Assembly: GCA_965198565.1 (NCBI GenBank)
Contig: OZ240665.1
Location: 2,852,001-2,916,000 of the forward strand
Source: LMUY01 sp965198565
GTDB lineage: Bacteria; Pseudomonadota; Alphaproteobacteria; Acetobacterales; Acetobacteraceae
DNA length: 64,000 nucleotides
Direction: 5' to 3'
Below the pieces are notes generated by a model that had not been told where the DNA came from, made no database searches, and saw only the letters and a program-made list of their open reading frames with translations. Below are positions 48,916 through 57,291 of this stretch, one piece after another; within the stretch, counting starts at the first letter, position 1; each line of letters opens with the position of its first letter. Both the position numbers and the translations under genes were made by a program.

Positions 48916-50178
48916 ATGAGGCGCGTCGTGGTGACGGGGATGGGCATTGCCTGTCCGCTTGGCATTGGCGTCTCCCACGTCTGGCGGCGGCTGCTCGCGG
49001 GCGATTCGGGCATCTCCGCCATCCAATCCTTCGATACGGCGGAGCTGTCCGCCAAGATCGCCGGCCAAGTGCCCCCCGGCACCCGCGCCGAGGGCGGGCT
49101 GGACGTCGGCGAGTGGGTCCCGGTGAAGGACCAGAAGAAGATGGACCGCTTCATCCAGCTCGCCCTCGTGGCGGCGAGCGAGGCGGTGGAGAATTCCGGC
49201 TGGGCGCCGCAAGGCGAGGACGACCAATGCGCCACCGGGGTGATGATCGGCTCCGGCATCGGCGGGCTGCACTCGATCTATGAAGCGTCGGTGCTGGTGA
49301 GCCAGGGCAAGGCGCGGCGGCTCTCGCCGTTTTTCATCCCGTCGGCGCTGATCAACCTCGCCTCGGGCCATGTCTCGATCAAATACGGCTTCAAGGGGCC
49401 GAACCACTCGGTGGTGACGGCCTGCGCCACCGGCGTGCACGCGATCGGCGATGCGGCCCGGCTGATCATGATGGGGGATGCCGAGGTGATGGTGGCGGGC
49501 GGGGCGGAAAGCGCCGTCAACCCGCTCGGCATCGCCGGGTTCTGCGCCTCCCGCGCGCTGTCCACCGCGTTCAACGACCGGCCGCAGCTCGCCAGCCGCC
49601 CTTGGGACCGGGACCGCGACGGCTTCGTGATGGGCGAAGGCGCGGGGGTGGTGGTGCTCGAGGAGCGCGAGCACGCCATGGCCCGTGGCGCCACGATCTA
49701 TGCCGAGGTGGCCGGCTACGGCATGTCGGGCGACGCGCACCACATCACCGCCCCGGCGGAAGGGCATGAGGGCGCGTTCCGGGCGATGAAGGCGGCGCTC
49801 AAGAATGGCGGCTTTGCGCCGTCGGACATCCAATACGTGAACGCGCACGGCACCTCGACGCCGATGGGCGACGACCTCGAGCTGGAGGCGGCCGAGCGGC
49901 TGTTCGGCGACTCGGCGCAGGGTGTGGCGATGTCCTCCACCAAGTCGGCGACCGGGCACCTGCTGGGCGCCGCGGGCGCGATCGAGGCGATCTTCTCCAT
50001 CATGGCCATCCGCGACGGCGTGGCGCCGCCGACCCTGAACCTGGACAATCCCAGCCGAGTCAGCCGCATCGACCGGGTGGCGCGGGAGGCGCAGGAGCGG
50101 CGGATCGAGGTGGCGCTGTCCAACAGCTTCGGCTTTGGCGGCACCAACGCCAGCATCCTGTTTCGCCGGGCTGCTTAG
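48916..50178 (+). CDS. fabF: 3-oxoacyl-ACP synthase II
   Basis: A 420-residue condensing enzyme of fatty acid elongation. VTGMGIACPLGIG at the start; the active-site Cys is in HSVVTACATGVHAIGDA, and the two His are in YVNAHGTSTPMGD and STKSATGHLLGAAGA. ATG 48916 is preceded by GGGGGA. 58 bases after acpP, so co-transcribed. Confidence 0.98.
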   Translation: MRRVVVTGMGIACPLGIGVSHVWRRLLAGDSGISAIQSFDTAELSAKIAGQVPPGTRAEGGLDVGEWVPVKDQKKMDRFIQLALVAASEAVENSGWAPQGEDDQCATGVMIGSGIGGLHSIYEASVLVSQGKARRLSPFFIPSALINLASGHVSIKYGFKGPNHSVVTACATGVHAIGDAARLIMMGDAEVMVAGGAESAVNPLGIAGFCASRALSTAFNDRPQLASRPWDRDRDGFVMGEGAGVVVLEEREHAMARGATIYAEVAGYGMSGDAHHITAPAEGHEGAFRAMKAALKNGGFAPSDIQYVNAHGTSTPMGDDLELEAAERLFGDSAQGVAMSSTKSATGHLLGAAGAIEAIFSIMAIRDGVAPPTLNLDNPSRVSRIDRVAREAQERRIEVALSNSFGFGGTNASILFRRAA

Positions 50179-50191
50179 CGGCGGCGGCCGA

Positions 50192-51199
50192 ATGCGCCGC
50201 CTTCTGCTCGTTTTGGCTGTTTTGGCGCTTGCCGTGGGAGTAGGCGGCGTGTGGTTGCGGCAGCAGTGGACCGCGCCCGGCCCGCTGCCGGCGGCGGAGG
50301 CGATCGTGGTGCCGCGGGGCGGCTTGGGCGACGTGGCCGCCGCGCTGGCGCAGCATGGCGCCATCCGCAGCAAGCTGCTGTTCCGCGCCGTCGCCCTGGC
50401 CACCACCGAGCGTGGGCCGCTGCATGCCGGCGAGCTGGCGTTCCCCGCCGCGGCCAGCCTGCGGGACGTGCTCGCCGTGCTGCGCACCGCCCGCCCGGTC
50501 GAGCACCACCTCACCATCCCGGAAGGCCTGACCGCGGCGCAAGTGGCCGAGCTGGTGGACGCGGCACCCGCCCTCACCGGGGACGCGCCGGTGCCGCCGG
50601 AAGGTGGTATCCTGCCCGAGACCTACGACTACGGATTGGGCACGACTCGGGAGAGGCTGATGGACCGCGCCCGGCTGGCCATGGACCGCGCGCTGGACAA
50701 GGCCTGGGCCGAGCGTGCCCCCGGCCTGCCGCTGGCCAACAAGCAGGAGGCGCTGGTGCTGGCGAGCATGATCGAGCGGGAAACCGCCAAGCCGGAGGAG
50801 CGCCCCCTGGTGGCGGCGGTGTTCCTCAACCGGCTGCGCCTCGGCATGCGGCTGCAATCCGACCCGACCGTGATCTATGCCGCGAGCGGCGGACTGGGCG
50901 TGCTCGATCACCCGATCAGCCGCGCCGAGCTGGACCATGACGACCCCTACAACACCTATCGCATCCCCGGGCTGCCGCCGGGCCCGATCTGCATGCCGGG
51001 GCTGGCCAGCCTGCGCGCCGCGACGCAGCCGGCCGCGTCGGACGCGCTGTATTTCGTGGCGGACGGCAGCGGTGGGCACGCCTTTGCCCATTCCGTGGAC
51101 GACCACGAGCGCAACGTGGCGCATTGGCGCGGCCTGGTGCATGCCCGCGCGTCCGGCGGCGTAGCGGGGCCAGGACTTGAGGGGCGGGCTCAGCCGTGA
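50192..51199 (+). CDS. mltG: Endolytic transglycosylase MltG
   Basis: A 335-residue membrane-anchored enzyme that cuts nascent glycan strands. N-terminal helix LLLVLAVLALAVGVGGVWL, a LysM-like subdomain, the catalytic Glu in LVLASMIERETAKPEERPLV, then NRLRLGMRLQSDPTVIYAAS and YNTYRIPGLPPGPICMPG. ATG 50192, 13 bases after fabF, the usual alphaproteobacterial order. Confidence 0.97.
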   Translation: MRRLLLVLAVLALAVGVGGVWLRQQWTAPGPLPAAEAIVVPRGGLGDVAAALAQHGAIRSKLLFRAVALATTERGPLHAGELAFPAAASLRDVLAVLRTARPVEHHLTIPEGLTAAQVAELVDAAPALTGDAPVPPEGGILPETYDYGLGTTRERLMDRARLAMDRALDKAWAERAPGLPLANKQEALVLASMIERETAKPEERPLVAAVFLNRLRLGMRLQSDPTVIYAASGGLGVLDHPISRAELDHDDPYNTYRIPGLPPGPICMPGLASLRAATQPAASDALYFVADGSGGHAFAHSVDDHERNVAHWRGLVHARASGGVAGPGLEGRAQP

Positions 51200-51912
51200 C
51201 CTGGTCCATCCTGGCACGCGACCCGGCGACGGGCGCGCTCGGCGCCGCGGTGGCCTCGCGCTTCTTCGCGGTGGGCGCGCTCTGCATCCATGTCGAGGGC
51301 GGGGTGGCGGCGCTGGCCACCCAGGCGCTGGTGAACCCGCTGCATCCGGAGGGTGCGTTCCCGCGGCTGCGGGTGGGTGCCGACCCGGGCTTGGTCGCGG
51401 GGGACTTGCTCGGCCCCGATCCAGGCGCGCCGCAACGCCAGCTCCACATCCTGGATGCGCAGGGCCGGGCGAGCCAGCACACCGGGCCGGATTGCGTGCC
51501 ATGGGCGGGGCATGTGGCGGCGGCGGACGTGTCGGTCGCGGGCAACATGCTCGCCGGGCCAGAGGTGGTGCGGCGCACGCTCGAGGCCTATCTCGCCAGC
51601 ACGGGGAGCATGGCGGAGCGGCTGCTGACCGCGATGGAGGCCGGCGAGGCGGCAGGCGGCGACAAGCGGGGCCGCCAAGCCGCCGCGCTGAAGGTCTGCA
51701 CCGCCGACAGCTACCCCGACCTGGACATCCGCGCCGACGACCACCCGGACCCGCTGGCCGAGTTGCGCCGCCTGCACCGGGTCAGCCTGGAGCGCTACGC
51801 CGTGTTCCGCCGCTTCCTGCCCGGCGCCGCCAACCGCTACGGCACATTGGACCGCGCGGTGATCGACGCCGCCATCGCGCGGGACGGCCGGCCGCGGGAC
51901 GGCGCCGGATGA
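51196..51912 (+). CDS. DUF1028 family protein
   Basis: A 238-residue protein of the DUF1028 family, distantly like N-terminal nucleophile hydrolases. MTWSILARDPATGALGAAVA at the start and HVEGGVAALATQALVNPLH are typical, with AADVSVAGNMLAGPEVV and DKRGRQAAALKVCTADS further on. Function is unknown; hydrolase activity on small amides is possible. GTG 51196 overlaps the mltG stop, and its stop overlaps the gmk start. Confidence 0.88.
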   Translation: MTWSILARDPATGALGAAVASRFFAVGALCIHVEGGVAALATQALVNPLHPEGAFPRLRVGADPGLVAGDLLGPDPGAPQRQLHILDAQGRASQHTGPDCVPWAGHVAAADVSVAGNMLAGPEVVRRTLEAYLASTGSMAERLLTAMEAGEAAGGDKRGRQAAALKVCTADSYPDLDIRADDHPDPLAELRRLHRVSLERYAVFRRFLPGAANRYGTLDRAVIDAAIARDGRPRDGAG

Positions 51913-52532
51913 TGGTGGCGCGGCGGGGACTGTGCCTCGTGCTGTCCGCCCCGTCCGGCGCGGGCAAGAGCACCATCACCCGCTCCTTGCTGGCCAGCGA
52001 CGACGCGCTGAGCTTGTCGGTGAGCGCCACCACGCGCCAGCCCCGGCCAGGCGAGCGCGAGGGCGAGCACTACTTTTTCCGCACGCAGGAGGCGTTCGCC
52101 GCCATGGTGGCGCGGGGCGAGCTGCTGGAATGGGCCGAGGTGTTCGGCCGCCGCTACGGCACGCCGCGCGCCCCCGTGGAGCAGGCGCTGGCCGCCGGGC
52201 GGGACGTGGTGTTCGACATCGACTGGCAGGGCCACCGCCTGCTGCGGGAGGCGCTGCCCGGCGACGTGGTGAGCGTGTTCATCCTGCCGCCCTCGCTGCA
52301 CGCGCTCGAGCAGCGGCTCACGGTGCGGGCGGGCGACGATGCGGCCGAGATCGCCCGGCGCATGCGGGCGGCGCAGAGCGAGATCGCGCATTGGCCGGAG
52401 TTCGACCACACGGTGGTGAACGACGCGCTGCCGCATGCCATCGAGTCGGTGCGTTCCGTGCTGCACGCCGCCCGGCTGGCGACCCGGCGGCAGAGCGGGC
52501 TGGCGGACTTCGTGGCGGGGTTTACGGCCTAG
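51909..52532 (+). CDS. gmk: Guanylate kinase
   Basis: A 207-residue GMP kinase. P-loop LVLSAPSGAGKSTITRSL, the GMP-binding part SVSATTRQPRPGEREGEHYF, LEWAEVFGRRYGTPR and DIDWQGHRLLR are present. ATG 51909 overlaps the DUF1028 stop (ATGA); ATG 51912 is the alternative. Last gene of the acpP operon. Confidence 0.98.
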   Translation: MMVARRGLCLVLSAPSGAGKSTITRSLLASDDALSLSVSATTRQPRPGEREGEHYFFRTQEAFAAMVARGELLEWAEVFGRRYGTPRAPVEQALAAGRDVVFDIDWQGHRLLREALPGDVVSVFILPPSLHALEQRLTVRAGDDAAEIARRMRAAQSEIAHWPEFDHTVVNDALPHAIESVRSVLHAARLATRRQSGLADFVAGFTA

Positions 52533-52535
52533 AAT

Positions 52536-52623
52536 GTAGCCCGTATCGCGCATGGGCGATGCGGGGAGCGACGCAGGTGGGCGGTCAAACGGTCCCCGCA
52601 TCGCCAAGTGCGATACGGGCTAC
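52536..52623. repeat. Long inverted repeat after gmk
   Basis: GTAGCCCGTATCGC (52536-52549) pairs with GCGATACGGGCTAC (52610-52623), and inside it GGCGATGCGGGG pairs with CCCCGCATCGCC. This 88-bp double stem begins four bases after the gmk stop. It may end the transcript or block 3' exonucleases; no T-run follows. It is unrelated to the CCCTCTCCC family. Confidence 0.85.
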
Positions 52624-52668
52624 GTCGCTTTGTCGCCGCCGTATTCGATGATGGCCGCGAACTTCATG

Positions 52669-53256
52669 TCAGCTCCGCTCGACTGCGATCGCCGCCGCGT
52701 CCAGCGCAGTCACGATGGCATGCAGCGCCGCCTCGGGCAGGGGGCCGTTGGCTTGGCGTAGGCGCAGCGCGAGGCGCAGGTTTTCCCAGGCGCGGATGAG
52801 TTGGGGCGCCGGTGCATCGGGCCGGGCGCCGCGCTCGGCCATGCGGCCCATGGCGGCGGCCACGGCGGCTGCGTTGGCCGCCAGGTAGGCGCGGCCCTCG
52901 TCGGTGATGGCATAGAGTTTCTTGCTCGCGCTTTCGGTGACGGTGGTGTGGCCGAGTTCTTCGAGCATGGTGAGCGTCGGATAGACCACGCCGGGGCTGG
53001 GGCTGTAGCTGCCGCCTAGGCGCTCTTCGATGGCCTTGATGAGCTCGTAGCCGTGGCGCGGGCGCTCGGCGATCAGGGCCAGGATGACCAGGCGAAGCTC
53101 GCCGTGGTCGAACACGCGGCTGCGCTCGCCGCGGCCGTGGCGATGCTCGCCGGGGCCATGGTGGTGGTCGCCGCGGCCAGGCCGGCCGCCGAACATCGTC
53201 TCATCGGGCCCGCGGCTGGGCCGGACGTGGCGGCGGAAAGGGTGGTGGAAATGCAT
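52669..53256 (-). CDS. PadR-family regulator with His-rich N-terminus (YqjI type)
   Basis: A 195-residue transcription factor. A His/Arg/Gly-rich N-terminal extension (GRGDHHHGPGEHRHGRGE) is followed by the PadR winged helix: VFDHGELRLVILALIAERP, HGYELIKAIEERLGGSYSPS and PGVVYPTLTMLEELGHT. This architecture is that of YqjI, a nickel- or iron-responsive repressor in E. coli. ATG 53256; TTG 53262 is the alternative. Upstream is a symmetrical AT-rich operator candidate, so autoregulation is likely. No target reductase gene is adjacent. Confidence 0.9.
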   Translation of the reverse strand: MHFHHPFRRHVRPSRGPDETMFGGRPGRGDHHHGPGEHRHGRGERSRVFDHGELRLVILALIAERPRHGYELIKAIEERLGGSYSPSPGVVYPTLTMLEELGHTTVTESASKKLYAITDEGRAYLAANAAAVAAAMGRMAERGARPDAPAPQLIRAWENLRLALRLRQANGPLPEAALHAIVTALDAAAIAVERS

Positions 53257-53274
53257 GGACAAGGTCTCGCTTCA

Positions 53275-53308
53275 GTTTCGATGGAGCCTATCTAAGATAT
53301 ATCGAAAC
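53275..53308. promoter_or_regulatory. Operator/promoter candidate of the PadR gene
   Basis: GTTTCGAT and ATCGAAAC flank a central perfect palindrome TATCT-A-AGATA (53289-53299). It is 19-52 bases upstream of the PadR start and much more AT-rich than its surroundings. The shape fits a dimeric PadR site overlapping a -10 region. Confidence 0.65.
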
Positions 53309-53335
53309 TGTGTCAAGAGCTACTTTGCCCTGCTG

Positions 53336-53463
53336 GCTCTCCCTCTCCCGCGGGCGGGAGAGGGCGGGGGTGAGGGTGCGAGTCTGTGATGCGACTTAGA
53401 TGCGGGAGGGGGCCAGATGCCCTCACCCCGACCCTCTCCCGTGAAGAACGGGAGAGGGAGAAG
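53336..53463. repeat. Composite palindromic element between PadR and EipB genes
   Basis: Facing modules at 53338-53376 and 53418-53463 with a 40-base spacer of unrelated sequence. With the PadR operator it fills the 225-bp gap; no gene seen. Confidence 0.85.
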
Positions 53464-53481
53464 ACAGCCGTCAAATGCCAC

Positions 53482-54285
53482 TCAGCAATGCGTCGGCGGC
53501 ATCGAGAACGTCGTCAGCTTGCCGGCCACCACGAAGTCGATGAAGTCCATGTTGAGGTCGTCAGCCACGCCGTTGCTCCAGTAGCGCATGCCGACTTCGT
53601 AGTCCGGCGACGTGGCGGTGTCCTTGCGCGGGAAGAACGCCACCCGCACCCGGCCGGACGGCAACAGCGCCAGTTCGGGATAAGGCGCCGCCGACGGACC
53701 CGTCCAACTGCTGATGAAGACGGACGTATTCTGCGCGCCGTCATCGCCGGTGCCGTCGAACAGCGGCAAGGTCAGGAACTTCTTGCCGTCCTGGGCTGCG
53801 GTCAGGATCGCCGCGGTGTGCGCCATCGGAAACAGCGTGCCCGTCGGCAGCGGCAGCGTCTTGTCGGCGGGCATGCTGTAATGGATTTCGCCCGCGCCGC
53901 CGGGAGCGGCCAGCGACGCCTCGCCCTCCACTTGCTCGGTGGTCGAAGCATTGGTGGTCTGCTTCATGTGGAAGCGGAGTTGCGTGCCGTCCTTGCTTTC
54001 CCAGGTCAGGTAGTCCGACACCATCTTGACGTCCTGGCCGTCGCGGTTCGACAGGGTCATGTCCAGGCGCTGCCGCACGGCCCAGCCGTCGCATGCGTCT
54101 GTCACCTCATAGGCCATGGTGCCGCTGACGCCGGTCACGTCACCACCGCGAGCGTCGTCCAGCATAAGATTGTATGTGGCGCGATGGGCGGCTAGATGGA
54201 TAGGCTGCGCCTGGGTGAGTGTGGGGGCCAGCGCGACCACCGCCGGGAGGGCCAGGCGAACGAAGAAGTGGGCCAGTCGGCGCAT
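53482..54285 (-). CDS. eipB: EipB-family periplasmic cell-envelope protein (DUF1849)
   Basis: A 267-residue exported beta-spiral protein needed for envelope integrity in Brucella. Signal peptide to about LTQAQP; then LAAHRATYNLMLDDARGGDV, GTMAYEVTDACDGWAVRQRL and YWSNGVADDLNMDFIDFVVA. The two cysteines of the family disulfide are at DACDGW and the very C-terminus (PPTHC). ATG 54285. EipB works with TPR protein EipA-type partners; none is adjacent. Confidence 0.93.
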   Translation of the reverse strand: MRRLAHFFVRLALPAVVALAPTLTQAQPIHLAAHRATYNLMLDDARGGDVTGVSGTMAYEVTDACDGWAVRQRLDMTLSNRDGQDVKMVSDYLTWESKDGTQLRFHMKQTTNASTTEQVEGEASLAAPGGAGEIHYSMPADKTLPLPTGTLFPMAHTAAILTAAQDGKKFLTLPLFDGTGDDGAQNTSVFISSWTGPSAAPYPELALLPSGRVRVAFFPRKDTATSPDYEVGMRYWSNGVADDLNMDFIDFVVAGKLTTFSMPPTHC

Positions 54286-54465
54286 GCGGCGATACTCCAG
54301 TTAACAGATCGTATGCATAGCTCAGGACGAACGCCGCGCCGCAATCGCTTTGCAGTTTGCCAACGCATCTTTAGCGCGGAAATACCACTTCGCCATCTAG
54401 CGAACGGCTAGGCAAACCCGGCACAAATAGCCAGTTCTTATACACTGGCTCGTGCAGAGGTCCCC
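54286..54465. other. Divergent spacer, nothing recognised
   Basis: 180 bases between eipB and the small unknown gene. It is less GC-rich than the surroundings. No repeat module and no convincing promoter pair were found. Confidence 0.4.
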
Positions 54466-54759
54466 ATGGCAACCTTTCGAACGATAAAGATGTTCGACCT
54501 CGCAAACGCCCCCGTCGATTTGCGGGAGGCAGACGATCTCGCCGCCTTGAAACCGTCCTCCGCAGTCCGCGAGCCCGCTGTGCTCGAGCTGCAGGTTGGG
54601 CGCTTCGAGTCCGCCATCGACGGCCCGCCGGGTGACACCATCACTCGGGAAATCACCTTCACGGAATACCAACTGCATCAATGGTTGGCGGAGCACGGCG
54701 CGGAACAAGGCGAGCGTGTTCTCCTGATGTGGAGTAGCCAGCAGCACGAGCACGCCTGA
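54466..54759 (+). CDS. Small cytoplasmic protein of unknown function
   Basis: A 97-residue acidic protein (MATFRTIKMFDLANAPVDLR at the start, LHQWLAEHGAEQGERVLLMW near the end). No signal peptide or membrane segment, no family recognised. Codon choice is less GC-biased than neighbours, suggesting a recently acquired gene or weak selection. Isolated between divergent genes. Confidence 0.55.
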   Translation: MATFRTIKMFDLANAPVDLREADDLAALKPSSAVREPAVLELQVGRFESAIDGPPGDTITREITFTEYQLHQWLAEHGAEQGERVLLMWSSQQHEHA

Positions 54760-54873
54760 GACCTGCGGCACGGTTCCGGGCGGTTCGCTTCAATAAGGAC
54801 CGCCCTAAGTAGGTCGCGCGCGTCTAGTTGGGCGGCCCAACTCGGACCGGTTCGAGTCAGACTCATTGGGTGA

Positions 54874-55743
54874 TCATATCACCGTCCGCTGCAAACCGCC
54901 CGCCACATTTGTGTATCGAACGGTGTGGTCCAGCACGCGGCCGCTCAGATGTTGCAGTTCGAGGAAGTCCGCGTTCTGCCGGGCGGGCTTGTAGACGGCG
55001 AACGAGCGCAGCAGCGGCAGGGTCGCGGCGGATTCGAGCGGCCCGGTGAACGCGTCGGTGAAGCGGCCGAACTCGGGATGTGCGGCCAAGGTCGCCATCT
55101 GCGCCGGGTCGGCGAAGAAGCAGCCGGAATGCGGGTTTTCGACCCGGCGGAAGGTGTAGGCGCGGCCGAACGCGGTGGCGACCAAGCGCGGCCGCACCGT
55201 GATGTCCTGCAGCGCGGATACAGCCGCCGGGTCGCTCAGGCTGCCATCGACGTAGAGCTTCGGCACCGGGCCTTCCGACACCTCGAAGCGGTTGGGCTGC
55301 AGGAAGGCGCCGAGGCTGCCGAAGCTGCGGTTGAACCAGGCGAGCTTGTCGAACCAGAGCGGGTCCGCCACTTCGCAGTCGTCCTCGAGGTAGCCGAACC
55401 AGTCGAAGCGCCCGAGATTGGCCTTCAGCAGCGACTGGCAGGCGAACCCCAGCAGCCGCGGATGCAGTTCGGTGCGCGAGTGGTGCGCCAGCCCGGGCGG
55501 CAGCGTGCCCATCAGGTGCTGGTCGCCGGCGGTGCAGACCACGATGGCAAGCTCGGCATGCGCGGTGTTGCAGATGAGATCGGCGTCGCCGAGCAGGCGG
55601 TGTCCGGTGCCGAAGCATCGATGCAGCGCGTTGACGCAGCGCCGCAGCGCCGCCGCCCGGCCGGCTTGGTCGCCGGTTTCGGAGCCGTAGCGGGCGGTGG
55701 GCAGGTTCAGGAAGGCGTGCGGGATGGTGATCAGGATTCTCAC
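54874..55743 (-). CDS. Glycosyltransferase-like protein
   Basis: A 289-residue soluble protein. It begins MRILITIPHAFLN, has a nucleotide-binding-like first half, and contains FDWFGYLEDDCEVADPLWFD, in which ED-D resembles the DxD metal/sugar-nucleotide motif of GT-A enzymes. Further on are GAFLQPNRFEV and NPHSGCFFADPAQM. Family not identified with certainty; no polysaccharide genes are adjacent. ATG 55743. Confidence 0.6.
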   Translation of the reverse strand: MRILITIPHAFLNLPTARYGSETGDQAGRAAALRRCVNALHRCFGTGHRLLGDADLICNTAHAELAIVVCTAGDQHLMGTLPPGLAHHSRTELHPRLLGFACQSLLKANLGRFDWFGYLEDDCEVADPLWFDKLAWFNRSFGSLGAFLQPNRFEVSEGPVPKLYVDGSLSDPAAVSALQDITVRPRLVATAFGRAYTFRRVENPHSGCFFADPAQMATLAAHPEFGRFTDAFTGPLESAATLPLLRSFAVYKPARQNADFLELQHLSGRVLDHTVRYTNVAGGLQRTVI

Positions 55744-55849
55744 GCCCGCACCCTACTGGCGCTGCGTGCAGCGGCGCTAGAAGGCGCCAAGGCAGCGCCG
55801 GCAAATAAGTGCGTCGGCACGCCGACAAAGCGGCCGCTCAAAACAAAGG

Positions 55850-55905
55850 CTTAGGGCTTGTTCGACGCCGCCGATCGATTTGATTGATGTCAAACAAGCC
55901 CTAAG
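55850..55905. promoter_or_regulatory. Long inverted repeat in the eutB leader
   Basis: CTTAGGGCTTGTTCGAC (55850-55866) and GTCAAACAAGCCCTAAG (55889-55905) pair over 17 positions with one mismatch; the loop is 22 bases. The right arm ends inside the eutB Shine-Dalgarno sequence (AAGG, 55903-55906), so a folded leader would hide it. It could also be a large operator. Confidence 0.65.
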
Positions 55906-55914
55906 GTGGCCGGC

Positions 55915-57291
55915 ATGTTCGCGACCACGCTCGGCGCCACCCGCCACAGCTTCGCCGACCTGCGCACCCTGCTCGCCCGCGCCACCCCGGCGCGCAGCGG
56001 GGACGCGCTGGCGGGGCTGGCGGCCGGCTCGGCGGAGGAACGGGTGGCGGCCCAGATGGCGCTGGCCGACCTGCCGCTGCGCCGCCTGCTGGACGACCCG
56101 GTGATCCCCTACGAAACCGACGACGTCACGCGGTTGATCTGCGACACGCATGACGCGGCCGCGTTTGCCCCGGTGTCGCACCTGACGGTGGGCGGGTTGC
56201 GCGACTGGCTGCTGTCGGACGCGGCCACCACGGCGGCGTTGGCGGCGCTGGCGCCGGGCCTCACGCCGGAGATGGCCGCGGCGGTGAGCAAGCTGTGCCG
56301 CTTGCAGGACCTGATGCTGATCGCCGCCCGCTGCAGCGTCGTGGCCCGCTTCCGCACCACGGTGGGGCTGCCGGGGCGCCTCTCGGTGCGGTTGCAGCCG
56401 AACCACCCGACCGACGACCCGGCGGGCATTGCCGCCGCCATCCTGGACGGGTTGCTGCTCGGGGCGGGGGACGCGGTGATCGGCATCAACCCCGCCAGCG
56501 ACAGCCCGGAGCGCACCCACACTTTGCTCTGCCTGCTGGAGGAGGCGCGCACCAAGCTCGCCATCCCCACGCAAAGCTGCGTGCTGGCGCATGTGACGAC
56601 CACGCTCGAGCTGATCCGCCGCCGCTCGCCGGTGGACCTGGTGTTCCAGTCGATCGGCGGCACGGAGGGGACCAACCGCGGCTTCGGCATCAGCCTGGCC
56701 TTGCTGGCGGAGGCGCGGGAGGCGGCGCTGGCGCTGGGGCGGGGCACGGTGGGCGACAACGTGATGTATTTCGAGACCGGGCAAGGCAGCGCGCTCTCCG
56801 CCGGCGCCCATTGCGGGGTGGACCAGCAGACGCTGGAGGCGCGGGCCTATGCGGTGGCGCGGCAGTTCCGGCCGCTGCTGGTGAACACGGTGGTAGGGTT
56901 CATCGGGCCGGAATACCTGGCGGACGGCAAGCAGATCGTCCGCGCCGGGCTGGAGGACCATTTCTGCGGCAAGCTGCTGGGCGTGCCGATGGGTTGCGAC
57001 GTTTGCTACACCAACCATGCCGAGGCGGACGCCGACGACATGGACGCGCTGCTCGCCATGCTGGTGGCGGCAGGGGTGAATTTCGTCATGGGCGTGCCCG
57101 GCGCGGACGACATCATGCTCGGCTACCAGAGCACCTCGTTCCACGACGCGATGGCGATGCGCGAGCTGTTCGGCCGCCGGCCGGCGCCGGAGTTCGAGGC
57201 CTGGCTGACGCGGCAGGGATTGCTGGATGGGGCAGGGCGGGTGCGTCCCTCGGGCCTGCCGGGGCCGATGCGGGCGTTGCTGCCGTCATGA
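55915..57291 (+). CDS. eutB: Ethanolamine ammonia-lyase large subunit
   Basis: A 458-residue adenosylcobalamin enzyme subunit that, with EutC, splits ethanolamine into acetaldehyde and ammonia. The TIM-barrel shows RTTVGLPGRLSVRLQPNHPT, GDAVIGINPASDSPERTHTL, FQSIGGTEGTNRGFG, MYFETGQGSALSAGAHCGVD and GCDVCYTNHAEADADDMD. ATG 55915 is chosen because AAGG lies eight bases upstream. Stop overlaps eutC. No reactivase eutA, permease or microcompartment genes are seen. Confidence 0.97.
   Translation: MFATTLGATRHSFADLRTLLARATPARSGDALAGLAAGSAEERVAAQMALADLPLRRLLDDPVIPYETDDVTRLICDTHDAAAFAPVSHLTVGGLRDWLLSDAATTAALAALAPGLTPEMAAAVSKLCRLQDLMLIAARCSVVARFRTTVGLPGRLSVRLQPNHPTDDPAGIAAAILDGLLLGAGDAVIGINPASDSPERTHTLLCLLEEARTKLAIPTQSCVLAHVTTTLELIRRRSPVDLVFQSIGGTEGTNRGFGISLALLAEAREAALALGRGTVGDNVMYFETGQGSALSAGAHCGVDQQTLEARAYAVARQFRPLLVNTVVGFIGPEYLADGKQIVRAGLEDHFCGKLLGVPMGCDVCYTNHAEADADDMDALLAMLVAAGVNFVMGVPGADDIMLGYQSTSFHDAMAMRELFGRRPAPEFEAWLTRQGLLDGAGRVRPSGLPGPMRALLPS

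Noticed and set aside
55744..55914. Cobalamin riboswitch before eutB
   Set aside because: The leader is short and no B12-box-like core was recognised; only a simple inverted repeat is present.
55777..57144. Long minus-strand frame opposite eutB
   Set aside because: Arg/Gln/His-rich antisense translation without motifs; eutB on the other strand is complete.
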